Below are positions 18,146-25,320 of a DNA stretch of 64,000 nucleotides, one piece after another. The stretch comes from Streptomyces sp. TG1A-60. Its GTDB lineage: Bacteria > Actinomycetota > Actinomycetes > Streptomycetales > Streptomycetaceae. The notes beneath the pieces were generated by a model. The model saw nothing but the letters and a program-made list of their open reading frames with translations, did not search any database and had not been told where the DNA came from. The stretch is taken from assembly GCF_037201975.1 (NCBI RefSeq), contig NZ_CP147520.1, forward strand, positions 2,914,001-2,978,000, written 5' to 3'. A program made the position numbers and the translations under genes. The stretch's first letter is position 1. Each line of letters begins with the position of its first letter.

Positions 18146-18325
18146 TCAGCCACTGCGCCTGGATGCCGGTGGCATCAGAAGATCCAGCCCGGCTGGCATC
18201 TCGATCCCCGGACCCGGGCGGACCGCATCGATCTCGTCCGGTGTGACACCGGGAGAAATGACGTCCTTGATGAGCTCCAGGACGGCGGCGAGCTCGGGGT
18301 CGAACGGGGGCGGTACCTGGGTCAT
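18146..18325 (-). pseudogene. N-terminal remnant of a probable alpha/beta hydrolase
   Basis: A good ribosome binding site (GAGGAG) and ATG at 18325 lead into 59 codons with strong Streptomyces codon bias: MTQVPPPFDPELAAVLELI, then SPGVTPDEIDAVRPGPG. This resembles the leader helix of HSL-type alpha/beta hydrolases (esterases of about 310 residues). The frame then hits TGA, and no hydrolase core follows on this strand. I read it as a 5' fragment left by a deletion. The family call rests on a short match and is tentative. Confidence 0.5.
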
Positions 18326-18582
18326 GGGTGCTCCTCACACTGGTCGCCCGGGGGCACGCGGCGGCTCGGGCGGCCATCATTCGCGCACCGGCGGCCGACC
18401 GGGGTTCCGCCGTCCGGCGGAACCTGCCCGCCCGTACGGCGGGTGGCCCGGCCATGACCTTCTTGCCAGGACACGACCCGTGGTTCACCTGCCGTAGGTG
18501 GAGGGGATTTCACGTGGAGACATCGCTGTCAAGGCCCCCCGCACCAGGAGTGGGATCGAATTCCTGACCGTAGGTGCTCGTT
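18326..18582. other. Intergenic region with no supportable gene
   Basis: No family motifs and no consistent codon bias were seen. Part of the missing hydrolase promoter should lie just above 18325 on the minus strand. Confidence 0.3.
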
Positions 18583-18627
18583 CACGCTGGGTGGTGTCGA
18601 CCTTGCAGGTCAGCACCACCCAGCGTG
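18583..18627 (+). terminator. Strong hairpin, probable terminator
   Basis: A perfect 14-bp stem (CACGCTGGGTGGTG / CACCACCCAGCGTG) has a 17-base loop and is followed by ATCTTTGGTCTT. It sits at the edge of the accessory patch, downstream of the minus-strand two-gene unit and facing the hydrolase remnant. Confidence 0.6.
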
Positions 18628-18710
18628 ATCTTTGGTCTTGTTCGAGCCCTCTGCCGTGACCGTGTAGACGCGGATCGTCATCCGGGACGGTCTCGGGGCC
18701 GGGCGAGGAG

Positions 18711-18890
18711 TTACCGGGCGTCGGTGGGCGGCGGGTAGTGCGCGGCGCACTCCTGGCAGGCGTAGACCGTGAAGCCGGGGCCGGTCGCGGCGCGCTCCTC
18801 GTGGACCACGACCGGGGTGCCGGTCATCCGCTGGCAGTGCGCGCACATGCGGACCGGGCGGCGGCGGGTGTGGTGGCCGCGGTCGGTCAT
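18711..18890 (-). CDS. Small CxxC-pair (zinc-ribbon-like) protein
   Basis: This 59-residue protein has two CxxC knuckles, CAHC at 16-19 and CQEC at 45-48, 25 residues apart, in a basic N-terminal context (HHTRRRPVRM). The spacing fits a small treble-clef or zinc-ribbon fold, but no function is known. It overlaps the preceding gene by four bases (ATGA) and must be co-translated with it. I know this short protein only as part of a small Streptomyces neighbourhood that includes the 97-residue protein and the GntR gene. Confidence 0.7.
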   Translation of the reverse strand: MTDRGHHTRRRPVRMCAHCQRMTGTPVVVHEERAATGPGFTVYACQECAAHYPPPTDAR

Positions 18891-19180
18891 CGGGCGGCTC
18901 CCACGCGGATGCCGTGGATGTGGTCCGGGCCGGTGTCGATGCCGAGAGTGGCCAGGTAGAGGGCGCGGCGGCGTTCGCGTTGGTGGCGGCGTTCGTCCGG
19001 GGTCAGGAGGTAGGGGCGCACGAGGGGGGATGCGCTGCCGTCGATCAGGTCGGTGACGAGGGGCGGCGGCGGGGCGACTGAGATCGGCGCGGGCGTCTCG
19101 GCGCCGAGACGGTGACGGCCTCGGGGGTCCGGAGTGCAGAGGCTCAGCATCCAAGCGAGGAAGCGGACGATAAGGTCCAC
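18887..19180 (-). CDS. Conserved Streptomyces protein of unknown function
   Basis: This 97-residue protein starts with a hydrophobic stretch (VDLIVRFLAWMLSL), followed by a Pro-rich middle (ISVAPPPPLV) and a basic helical end (LTPDERRHQRERRRALYLA). The GTG start has AAAAGGAG eight bases upstream, a strong site. It is divergent from the GntR gene and coupled to the CxxC protein by overlap. It may be membrane-associated through its first 14 residues. I cannot assign a function. Confidence 0.65.
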   Translation of the reverse strand: MDLIVRFLAWMLSLCTPDPRGRHRLGAETPAPISVAPPPPLVTDLIDGSASPLVRPYLLTPDERRHQRERRRALYLATLGIDTGPDHIHGIRVGAAR

Positions 19181-19333
19181 GGTGTTGGCGCTCCTTTTCA
19201 GCGTTGACCACGCCCTGGGACGGCCAGCATCCGTCGCCAGGGTCTTTACGGGCACGTGCACGCTACAGGGTGCAGTTGGGCGGTGTATAGCGGTTAGGCG
19301 CACTCCATTGAACCGCACAGCTGAACGACGTCG

Positions 19334-19339
19334 TACATT
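19334..19339 (+). promoter_or_regulatory. Candidate -10 element of the GntR gene (leaderless)
   Basis: TACATT ends seven bases before the ATG at 19347. TTGAAC at 19308-19313 could be a -35 element, but the 20-base spacer is long. Confidence 0.35.
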
Positions 19340-19346
19340 GTTCGAT

Positions 19347-19649
19347 ATGACGCCGGAGCCACACCAGTCGCCGATCGATCCGAACAAGATCGCGTACGTC
19401 TACATGCAGATGGCCGACCACATCGCCGAACGCATTGCCCGTGGCGAGCTCCGGCCCGGCGCCCGACTGCCTGGAGAGCGCGACCTCGCAGCGGAGTACG
19501 GAGTCGCGCATCTGACCGCCCGCCGCGCCACCCGCGAACTACGCGACCGCGGTCTCGTGGTCACACTCCCCGCGAAGGGCACCTTCGTCGCGTATCCGCA
19601 GGACGGGGAGCCCGGTAACGACGCCACAGGGGCCGGGACGGACGTCTGA
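19347..19649 (+). CDS. Short GntR-family regulator
   Basis: This 100-residue protein is little more than a GntR winged helix: YVYMQMADHIAERIARGELRPGARLPGERDLAAEYGVAHLTARRATRELRDRGLV is the canonical pattern, and the wing ends at GTFVAYP. The large effector-binding domain of GntR proteins is absent, and only about 15 residues follow the wing. The closest architecture is the YtrA-like group or effector-less GntR proteins of Streptomyces accessory patches. It is divergently transcribed from the two small genes and probably controls them. Confidence 0.88.
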   Translation: MTPEPHQSPIDPNKIAYVYMQMADHIAERIARGELRPGARLPGERDLAAEYGVAHLTARRATRELRDRGLVVTLPAKGTFVAYPQDGEPGNDATGAGTDV

Positions 19650-19669
19650 GGGACGCGGAGCGGACCCGT

Positions 19670-19706
19670 CCCGGACGGAACTGCCGCGCCCGTGAACGCG
19701 TCCGGG
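19670..19706. terminator. Weak hairpin between convergent genes
   Basis: CCCGGACG and CGTCCGGG form an 8-bp stem with a 21-base loop between the GntR gene and the convergent OmpA-family gene. There is only a short T-rich stretch after it. Confidence 0.4.
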
Positions 19707-19846
19707 CTTCTCGTTTCACGCCAGGAGGGCGGAGGTGGCGCCACCGTGTGCGGCTGCCATTCGCGGGCTACGCCCGCTCTCCCGACTCCACCGTCTGGTA
19801 TCCGTCGTCGGTCGGCAGCGCTTTCAGCCGACCCCGCACCTCAGGC

Positions 19847-20506
19847 TCAGGAGGTCCGGGGGAAGGAGACCTCCACTCGGCGGTTCTTCTTGCGGCCCTC
19901 TTCCGTGGAGTTGTCGGCGATGGGGTAGTCCTCGCTGTAGCCGCGCACCTCGAAGGTGACGTTGCCGCCGAGGTCGGCGGCGAGGATGTCGTGGACGGCT
20001 TCGGCGCGTTTCTTGGAGAGGGTCAGCCCGTGGGCGTACGAGCCGAGGTTGTCCGTGAAGCCGAAGACTCGGACCGTGCCCGCGCTCTGCTTCCTGATCT
20101 CCTCCGCGATCGTCTGGATCCGGGATTGCGCCTGCGGGTTCAGCTTCGCGCTGTCCTTCGGGAAGAGGACCTCCGCCTGGAGGGCGAACGTCACGTTCTC
20201 GTTCGTGTCCTCGCGGCGTTCCTCACCGCCCAGGTCCTCCACGACCGACTTGATGTCCAGGACCTTGGCGGGGGCGAGGGTCGCGCCCTGTGCGAGCTTC
20301 AGGCCCGGGCTGTTCGCGTCGACTTCCGGGGGCGGTGAGGTGGTGACCGTGCCGGGGGGTTCGCTCGGGTCGTCCGCGGCGTGGGCGGGGGCCGCGAGGG
20401 TGAGGGCGGCGAGGACCGCGACGGCCACGGCCAGCGTCGCCGTGCCCGCCGATCCCTGCGTGCCCGTCGTGCCTTTCGTGGCGGCTCGTGGGAAGAGGGC
20501 GGTCAT
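19847..20506 (-). CDS. OmpA-family (peptidoglycan-binding) secreted protein
   Basis: This 219-residue exported protein has a signal peptide ending near AHA-ADD (about residue 43), a linker, and a C-terminal OmpA domain (about 100-215). That domain has the peptidoglycan-binding pattern: TDNLGSYAHGLTLSKKRAEAV, then YSEDYPIADNSTEEGRKKNRRVEV. In a monoderm it should bind the wall. It starts two bases after the stop of the lipoprotein gene and is the last gene of the Tad-type locus. OmpA-like proteins accompany tad loci in other bacteria and may anchor the machine to the wall. Confidence 0.9.
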   Translation of the reverse strand: MTALFPRAATKGTTGTQGSAGTATLAVAVAVLAALTLAAPAHAADDPSEPPGTVTTSPPPEVDANSPGLKLAQGATLAPAKVLDIKSVVEDLGGEERREDTNENVTFALQAEVLFPKDSAKLNPQAQSRIQTIAEEIRKQSAGTVRVFGFTDNLGSYAHGLTLSKKRAEAVHDILAADLGGNVTFEVRGYSEDYPIADNSTEEGRKKNRRVEVSFPRTS

Positions 20507-20508
20507 CG

Positions 20509-21102
20509 TCACTCGTCCTCGGAGAGTTCGATCGAGGCGGGGGGCATGGAGCCGACCTGGAAGTCCACGGAGGTGGTGCCTTCGGGTGGGGCGGGGAACT
20601 GGGCGAACCAGTCGGTTGTCGCGCCCGTCCCGACACCGCCGGTGAACCTCGTACACAGGCAGCGCCCTTCAGTATCTCGGAGGACGAGGTACTTCTTCTT
20701 GCCAGTCTGATCGATCAGGCTCGCGCCCGCGATCGAGCCACCGTTCTTGACCAACTCGCTTTCGTCGCCTCGCCATTCCGCGCCTACCCAGGGTTTGCCG
20801 GTGCCGTTGGTCACCGTTCCCCCGACCGTGACGAAGCCACCGCCGTCGCGGGTTGCCGACGTGACTTTCAGCGTCAGGCCACCAGCCTTGACCTCGGTGA
20901 GGACTGACTCGGTGGCGGGGGCTTCGGACTCCTGCTTGCCGGCATCTCCGGTGTCCTTGGACGGCGTCGACGATGCCGCCGTGTCCGACGACTTGTCGTC
21001 GTCCCCTCCCCCACCGCAGCCGGCCACCGTGAGAACCAGACCGGTGGCAATCGTCACCGTGGTCAGAGCCATACGGCCCTTCATGGTGTACCGGAACTTC
21101 AT
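20509..21102 (-). CDS. Lipoprotein of the Tad-type locus
   Basis: This 197-residue secreted lipoprotein has a signal peptide with lipobox LTVAGC (Cys 29), followed by an Asp/Ser/Thr-rich linker and a beta-rich domain (about 70-195). That domain resembles DUF4352-type immunoglobulin-like modules (GGFVTVGGTVTNGTGKPW). ATG at 21102 was preferred over GTG at 21108 because GAGGAA is then eight bases upstream. It is nearly contiguous with the OmpA-family gene, so the two are probably one translational unit at the membrane-wall interface. Confidence 0.85.
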   Translation of the reverse strand: MKFRYTMKGRMALTTVTIATGLVLTVAGCGGGGDDDKSSDTAASSTPSKDTGDAGKQESEAPATESVLTEVKAGGLTLKVTSATRDGGGFVTVGGTVTNGTGKPWVGAEWRGDESELVKNGGSIAGASLIDQTGKKKYLVLRDTEGRCLCTRFTGGVGTGATTDWFAQFPAPPEGTTSVDFQVGSMPPASIELSEDE

Positions 21103-21117
21103 GGACACAGCTTCCTC

Positions 21118-21732
21118 TCACTCGGCCAGACGCACAGAGAACATCACAGACGCGTCGGGAAGGTCGTCCGGATCGAATTCTCCGGGGTCGATGCCCACGG
21201 ACTGACCGTCGCAGTCCAGCATCACGGGCTTCGTTGGATCCGCGTCCACGTCGAAGGCACAGCGCGGTTGGATGACTGCGGTCGCCCTGGCCGTGGCCGT
21301 CATGCTCTCGGTGCCGGGAATGATCGACTCACCGACGGTGTAGGCCGTCTGCACCTCCACCAGGAAGCCGGGAAAGCCGTTGACCTCAGTGGCCTGGGCA
21401 CCGCCCAGAACGGTCGACTCGTTCGCGGCGGCCAGTTCCTGGGCTGCGGCTGTGGCTCCTTCGCCGGGCAACTCCCCATCAGGAAGGTCCAGCCAGTCCA
21501 GCCAGTCGTCGTCCGCCTTGATGGCACCGCCCAAGTCGAGCAACAGGTCTTCCCGTGCCTGCTGTGCCGCAGCCAACGCCGCGGCGTCCGCTGCGGACTG
21601 GGCCCCATTGCGGGCGGAGGCCGCCTGAGCGAACGCGAAGAAAGCCAACGCCGTGAACAGCAGAATCGTCGTCAGCCACATGTAGAGGGGCAGGGTGGAT
21701 CCTCGATCGCCGAACGGCCGTACGCCCGTCAG
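21118..21732 (-). CDS. TadG-like pilus assembly protein
   Basis: This is a protein of about 204 residues with one N-terminal helix (PLYMWLTTILLFTALAFFAFAQ) preceded by DRGS. It is followed by the TadG/TadE signature (ARNGAQSAADAAALAAAQ) and an extracellular domain with two Cys. DRGS-helix-AADAAALAAA is the hallmark of Flp-pilus pseudopilin-like or TadG proteins. There is no ATG or GTG between the upstream gene and DRGS. The best candidate is CTG overlapping the upstream stop (CTGA); an ATG at 21681 would cut into the helix. The start is therefore unsure. Confidence 0.8.
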   Translation of the reverse strand: MTGVRPFGDRGSTLPLYMWLTTILLFTALAFFAFAQAASARNGAQSAADAAALAAAQQAREDLLLDLGGAIKADDDWLDWLDLPDGELPGEGATAAAQELAAANESTVLGGAQATEVNGFPGFLVEVQTAYTVGESIIPGTESMTATARATAVIQPRCAFDVDADPTKPVMLDCDGQSVGIDPGEFDPDDLPDASVMFSVRLAE

Positions 21733-21938
21733 CCCCCGATGACGTTGGTCACGGCGGACAGGATCGCACCTGAGATCAGTCCGTCCAACCCCAGGCCGTC
21801 GATCATCACGAAAATACCCGCAATAATGATCATGATGCCCGCGTACTCGACGAACCCCGCGCCCGCGTCCCGTCCCTTCCCCCGCATCCGGGAGACGACG
21901 GTCCTTCTCCATGCCTCGAAACGGTGCTTCACCTTCAT
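21729..21938 (-). CDS. DUF4244 protein, Flp pilin-like
   Basis: This 69-residue protein has a basic N-terminus (MKVKHRFEAWRRTVVSRMRGKGRDAG), then GAGFVEYAGIMIIIAGIFVMIDG and a short C-terminal segment. The Gly-x-x-x-x-E-Y-A pattern followed by a long hydrophobic helix is the class III (Flp) prepilin layout, with processing expected just before the hydrophobic segment and the conserved Glu at position +5. It is therefore the best candidate for the structural pilin. GGGAAGG lies eight bases before the ATG. No TadV-type prepilin peptidase gene is in the window. Confidence 0.75.
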   Translation of the reverse strand: MKVKHRFEAWRRTVVSRMRGKGRDAGAGFVEYAGIMIIIAGIFVMIDGLGLDGLISGAILSAVTNVIGG

Positions 21939-22043
21939 GGCGGTTGCCTTCCCGCGCGATGCCGACACCAACCGGATCACCGTACGTGAAACTCCCCCTA
22001 CCACGGGTGGGTCCGGGGGCCCAACTTCGCTGAGGTGGAGGGC

Positions 22044-22802
22044 TCATCGGGGCCACCCCCTGTGGGCCGTGCCGAGCCAGTGGGCGATGGCTTCGCCGCG
22101 GGTTGAGGCGTGCAGTTTTGCGAAGATGTGATTGATGTGGTTTTTGACGGTCTTCTCGCTGATGAAGCAGGTGGCGGCGATCTGACGGTTGTTCATGCCG
22201 GACGCGATGAGGTCCATCACCTCCACCTCCCTTGAACTCAGACCGAAGGACGGTCGGCCGGCGCGGTCGGGGGCGCGGCGGTGAAGTCGCGGCGCGTACC
22301 AGGGGCGAGCCTTTGACGACTGTGCCACAAATGGTTGCAGCTGCGAAGAGGGGTCGTGACTTTCGCGTGAAGGTTTGTAGGAAACGCCGAGCGAACTTGA
22401 GACAGTCGGCCGACCCTCCCTCAAGTCCCGCACCGCCTTGATCAGTTCGGGGGCCGTGAACTCGCCGTGGACCAGGTAGCCGGACGCGCCCCGGCACAGG
22501 GCCTCGGCCACGACCTCGGGTTCCGTGCTGTAGGTCAGCATCATCACGGGGCAGAGGGCGGCCAGTTCGGGCAGCGCGGTGAGACCGTCCGTGCCGGGCA
22601 TGCGGACGTCGAGGAGCACGACGTCGGGGTGGTGTACGCGTGCTTCGCGTAACGCCTCCTCGCCGTCGGTGGCCTGGGCCACCACCTCCAGGTCGGGGTG
22701 GGTGCCGAGGAGGGCGGTGAGGCCGGCTCGGACCACCGGGTTGTCGTCGGCGACCAGCACGCGGAGGGGTGGGCCGGGGAGTGCCTGGGGCTGGTCAGGC
22801 AT
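22044..22802 (-). CDS. NarL/LuxR-type response regulator
   Basis: This 252-residue regulator is the partner of the histidine kinase upstream. The receiver domain (about 13-130) has acidic residues ADD at 18-20 and phospho-acceptor Asp 65 in LLDVRMPG. The LuxR HTH (about 185-248) reads LSSREVEVMDLIASGMNNRQIA and SEKTVKNHINHIFAKL. The two are joined by a Ser/Pro-rich linker of about 50 residues. It overlaps the kinase gene by eight bases. Its position inside the Tad-type locus suggests that it controls that locus. Confidence 0.95.
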   Translation of the reverse strand: MPDQPQALPGPPLRVLVADDNPVVRAGLTALLGTHPDLEVVAQATDGEEALREARVHHPDVVLLDVRMPGTDGLTALPELAALCPVMMLTYSTEPEVVAEALCRGASGYLVHGEFTAPELIKAVRDLREGRPTVSSSLGVSYKPSRESHDPSSQLQPFVAQSSKARPWYAPRLHRRAPDRAGRPSFGLSSREVEVMDLIASGMNNRQIAATCFISEKTVKNHINHIFAKLHASTRGEAIAHWLGTAHRGWPR

Positions 22803-24399
22803 GGGCGGCCTCCTGTCGGGGGGATTCGGGGGTGGTGGGGGGTGTGGGGAGGGGGACGGGGAGAGTCAGGGTGACTTTCGTACCTGCGGTGGGTGGGACG
22901 TGTGGGGTGGGCAAGGGGTTTGAGGCGGGTGGGGTGGGTGGGTTCAGGCGCAGGGTCGCGTTGATGCGGTTCGCTCGTTCCGCCATGCCCAGGAGGCCGA
23001 AGTGGCCGGATTTCTGCGCTTCTTCGAGGGTGAGGGCGGGTGGGAGGCCTACTCCGTCGTCCTCGATCGTGAGGTGGAGGGCGTCCGGGGTGACCGCCAA
23101 GGAGACCGTCGCCGTCGTCGCCCGCGCGTGGCGGTGGATGTTCTCCAGGGCCTCCGTCGCGATCGCCAGGAGGTGGTGGGTCGTCTCGGGTGGGAGGGGT
23201 GGGGGTGCCTCACCCGTGTGGGTCAGGTGGGTGGGGATGGCCGTGCGGGAGGCGAAGTCCGTTGTACGGGCGGCCAGTTCGGGCTTCAGATCAGTGAGGG
23301 GCGGGGATGTCGTCAGGTCCGCGTGGCGGCGTAGGTCCGTCAGGAGATCGCGGGATTCCGCCGCGGCTCGGCGGGCCGCCGAGGCCACGAGGGCCGCTTG
23401 TTGCCTCACCTTGGTGGGGTCGGGGTCCGGGCGGTCCGCCGAGGTCGCCAGGGCGTCCGCGGCGAGGGCCAGACCGTGGAGGGTCTTGGCCACCGAGTCG
23501 TGCAGTTCGCGGGCCAGGCGGGCACGTTCCGACTCCACGGCCTCCGCCACGGCCAGGCGGGACGTGGCCTCGGAGAGCGCCTGGGTGGCCGTACCGAAGC
23601 GGAACATCAGGTTGCGGAGGGTGACGCCGATGATGCCGGCCGCGACGCAGAAACCGGCGATGAGGAGGGTGCTGGCGCCCGCGCCAGGGCGGTGTTCCCA
23701 GGTGCGGTGGACGGTGAGGAGGACGGTGAGTTGCAGGCCGGTGAGGACGCCGGCGCCGCGCCAGCCGTAGAGGAGGCCGGAGAGGAGGGGGGTGCAGACC
23801 GTGGCGTAGGCGAGGGGGGAGGCCGGGGAGGCGGTGAGGAGGAGGACCGCGCCGAAGAGGAGGTCCAGGGCCATGAGGGAGGGATGGGCGAGGAGGCGGG
23901 GGGCGAAGCTGTGCCAGTCCCTGAGCATGGCGTAGGAGATGGTGATGCCGAGGACCGCGGCGAGGAGTACGGCGTAGGTCGGGGGGCCGTCCGTGGTGTT
24001 GGCCATGGCGAAGGGGGTGCCGATGGCGAGGGTGGTGAGGCGGACGGCGAAGGTCTGGCGGGCGAGGGACTGCAGGGCGTTGAGTTGGAGGCGGAGGGTG
24101 GCGGGGGGTGCTGCGTCGTCCGCCAGGTACCCGGTGCCGGGGCCGGGCGGGGGTGGGAGGCGCCTGCCGGCGCTGACAGGGTGCCGCTGCGCCCACCCGT
24201 GCCGCCCCGGCGGCACGACTGCCCGCCGCTGAGACGGGGTGGGAATCCGGCCCGGCGGCACGGCTGTCCGCAGACGGGACAGCATGGCGATTCGGCCCCT
24301 CGGCGCGACTGTCCGCAGACGGGACAGCATGGCGATTCGGCCCCTCGGCACGGCTGTCCGCAGACGGGACAGGCGGGTGGGCAGGCGGGGCCTCGTCAT
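22795..24399 (-). CDS. NarL-type sensor histidine kinase with repetitive N-terminus
   Basis: This 534-residue kinase has several predicted membrane helices (about 115-265), a HisKA_3 dimerisation helix with phospho-acceptor His 300 (LARELHDSVAKTLHG) and a HATPase domain (EALENIHRHA, DDGVGLP, GLLGMAERA). Residues 12-56 are three copies of a 15-residue basic unit (RLRTAVPRGRIAMLS) encoded by a 45-bp tandem repeat, with no counterpart in the family. The ATG overlaps the upstream TadC-like gene (ATGA), which argues that this is the real start. A start inside or after the repeats is possible. Confidence 0.88.
   Translation of the reverse strand: MTRPRLPTRLSRLRTAVPRGRIAMLSRLRTVAPRGRIAMLSRLRTAVPPGRIPTPSQRRAVVPPGRHGWAQRHPVSAGRRLPPPPGPGTGYLADDAAPPATLRLQLNALQSLARQTFAVRLTTLAIGTPFAMANTTDGPPTYAVLLAAVLGITISYAMLRDWHSFAPRLLAHPSLMALDLLFGAVLLLTASPASPLAYATVCTPLLSGLLYGWRGAGVLTGLQLTVLLTVHRTWEHRPGAGASTLLIAGFCVAAGIIGVTLRNLMFRFGTATQALSEATSRLAVAEAVESERARLARELHDSVAKTLHGLALAADALATSADRPDPDPTKVRQQAALVASAARRAAAESRDLLTDLRRHADLTTSPPLTDLKPELAARTTDFASRTAIPTHLTHTGEAPPPLPPETTHHLLAIATEALENIHRHARATTATVSLAVTPDALHLTIEDDGVGLPPALTLEEAQKSGHFGLLGMAERANRINATLRLNPPTPPASNPLPTPHVPPTAGTKVTLTLPVPLPTPPTTPESPRQEAAHA
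24256..24373. repeat. 45-bp tandem repeat inside the kinase gene
   Basis: Two full copies (24256-24300, 24301-24345) differ at about three positions, and a third is partial (24346-24373). A degenerate copy may precede them. The unit contains CAGACGGGACAGCATGGCGA on the plus strand. The period of 45 keeps the reading frame, so copy number can vary without breaking the kinase. Confidence 0.9.
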
Positions 24400-25298
24400 C
24401 GGCCCAGGATCTCGCCGAAGTTGGTGCCCGAGCCGAGGAACATTCCGGTGGCGATGAGGATCATCGTCGCCGGAAGCATGAAGACCAGGGTGACGAGGGT
24501 GGCCTTGGGGATGGTGCGGGCGGCACGGCGGCGGGCGTTCTGGGCGTCGGTGCGGCGCATGTCGGCGGCGAGTTGGATGAGGGTCTCGGCGATGGGGGAA
24601 CCGAGTTCCTCGCCCTGCTGCAACGCCGAGACGAACTGGGCGACCTGTTCGGAGGTGTTGCGTCTGCGGAGTTCGTCGAAGGCCTGGCGGCGGCTCACGC
24701 CCATGTCCATCTGACGGAGGGTGATGCGCAACTCGTCGGCCCAGGGCCCCTCGTACTTCTCGGCCACCCGGTCCAGGGCCTGGCGGAAGCCGAGGCCGGC
24801 CGAGACGACGACGGCGAGGACGTCCAGGAAGTCGGGGAGCGTGCGGTCGATGACGTCCTTGCGTTCGCGGACGGCCTGCCAGATGGCGGCGTCGGCGGCG
24901 AGGAGGCCGAAGGCGAAGGTGAAGGCGGCGAAGAGGGGTCGGCCGCTGGTGAGGAAGACCAGGCCCATGAAGGCGCCGAAGAAACCGTAGACGGCCCGGC
25001 GGGCGGCGTAGCGGTTGAGAGTGAGGCCGCCGGGGTTGCCCGCCATGTCGATACGGCGGCGTTTGGCCTCGACCCGGCGGGGGCCCATGAGGCGCAGGAC
25101 GAGGGGAGCGAAGCGCATGCCCAGGCGGTCGACGGCCGAGCCGGTCCTGGAGACGCGGGTGGCACCGACCTCCAGGGCGAGGGCCAGGTCGCCGGGGAGT
25201 TTCGCCTCGGCTCGGATCATGCGGATGCCCAGCAGGGCGCCCGCGACCGCGACGGCCGTCAGGAGGGCCAGCATCACGGGCACCATCGTCGTCGTCAT
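24396..25298 (-). CDS. tadC: Type II/IV secretion platform protein, TadC-like
   Basis: This 300-residue integral membrane protein has the GspF/T2SSF domain in its C-terminal half: LPDFLDVLAVVVSAGLGFRQALDRV, then the conserved QGEELGSPIAETL segment and a final pair of helices. A first helix lies at residues 4-24 and two more at about 108-145. It is the second of two adjacent platform genes, which recruit the CpaF ATPase to the inner side of the membrane. The next gene starts within its stop codon. Confidence 0.9.
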   Translation of the reverse strand: MTTTMVPVMLALLTAVAVAGALLGIRMIRAEAKLPGDLALALEVGATRVSRTGSAVDRLGMRFAPLVLRLMGPRRVEAKRRRIDMAGNPGGLTLNRYAARRAVYGFFGAFMGLVFLTSGRPLFAAFTFAFGLLAADAAIWQAVRERKDVIDRTLPDFLDVLAVVVSAGLGFRQALDRVAEKYEGPWADELRITLRQMDMGVSRRQAFDELRRRNTSEQVAQFVSALQQGEELGSPIAETLIQLAADMRRTDAQNARRRAARTIPKATLVTLVFMLPATMILIATGMFLGSGTNFGEILGR

Positions 25299-25320
25299 GT
25301 GAGGTCCGTCCGCTTCCTTC

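Noticed and set aside
18146..19649. Integrative element (ICE or prophage)
   Set aside because: No integrase, replication gene, tRNA or direct-repeat attachment sites were seen, only three small genes and a remnant.
24256..24373. CRISPR array
   Set aside because: The repeats are contiguous 45-bp tandem units that encode protein repeats, with no unique spacers and no cas genes.
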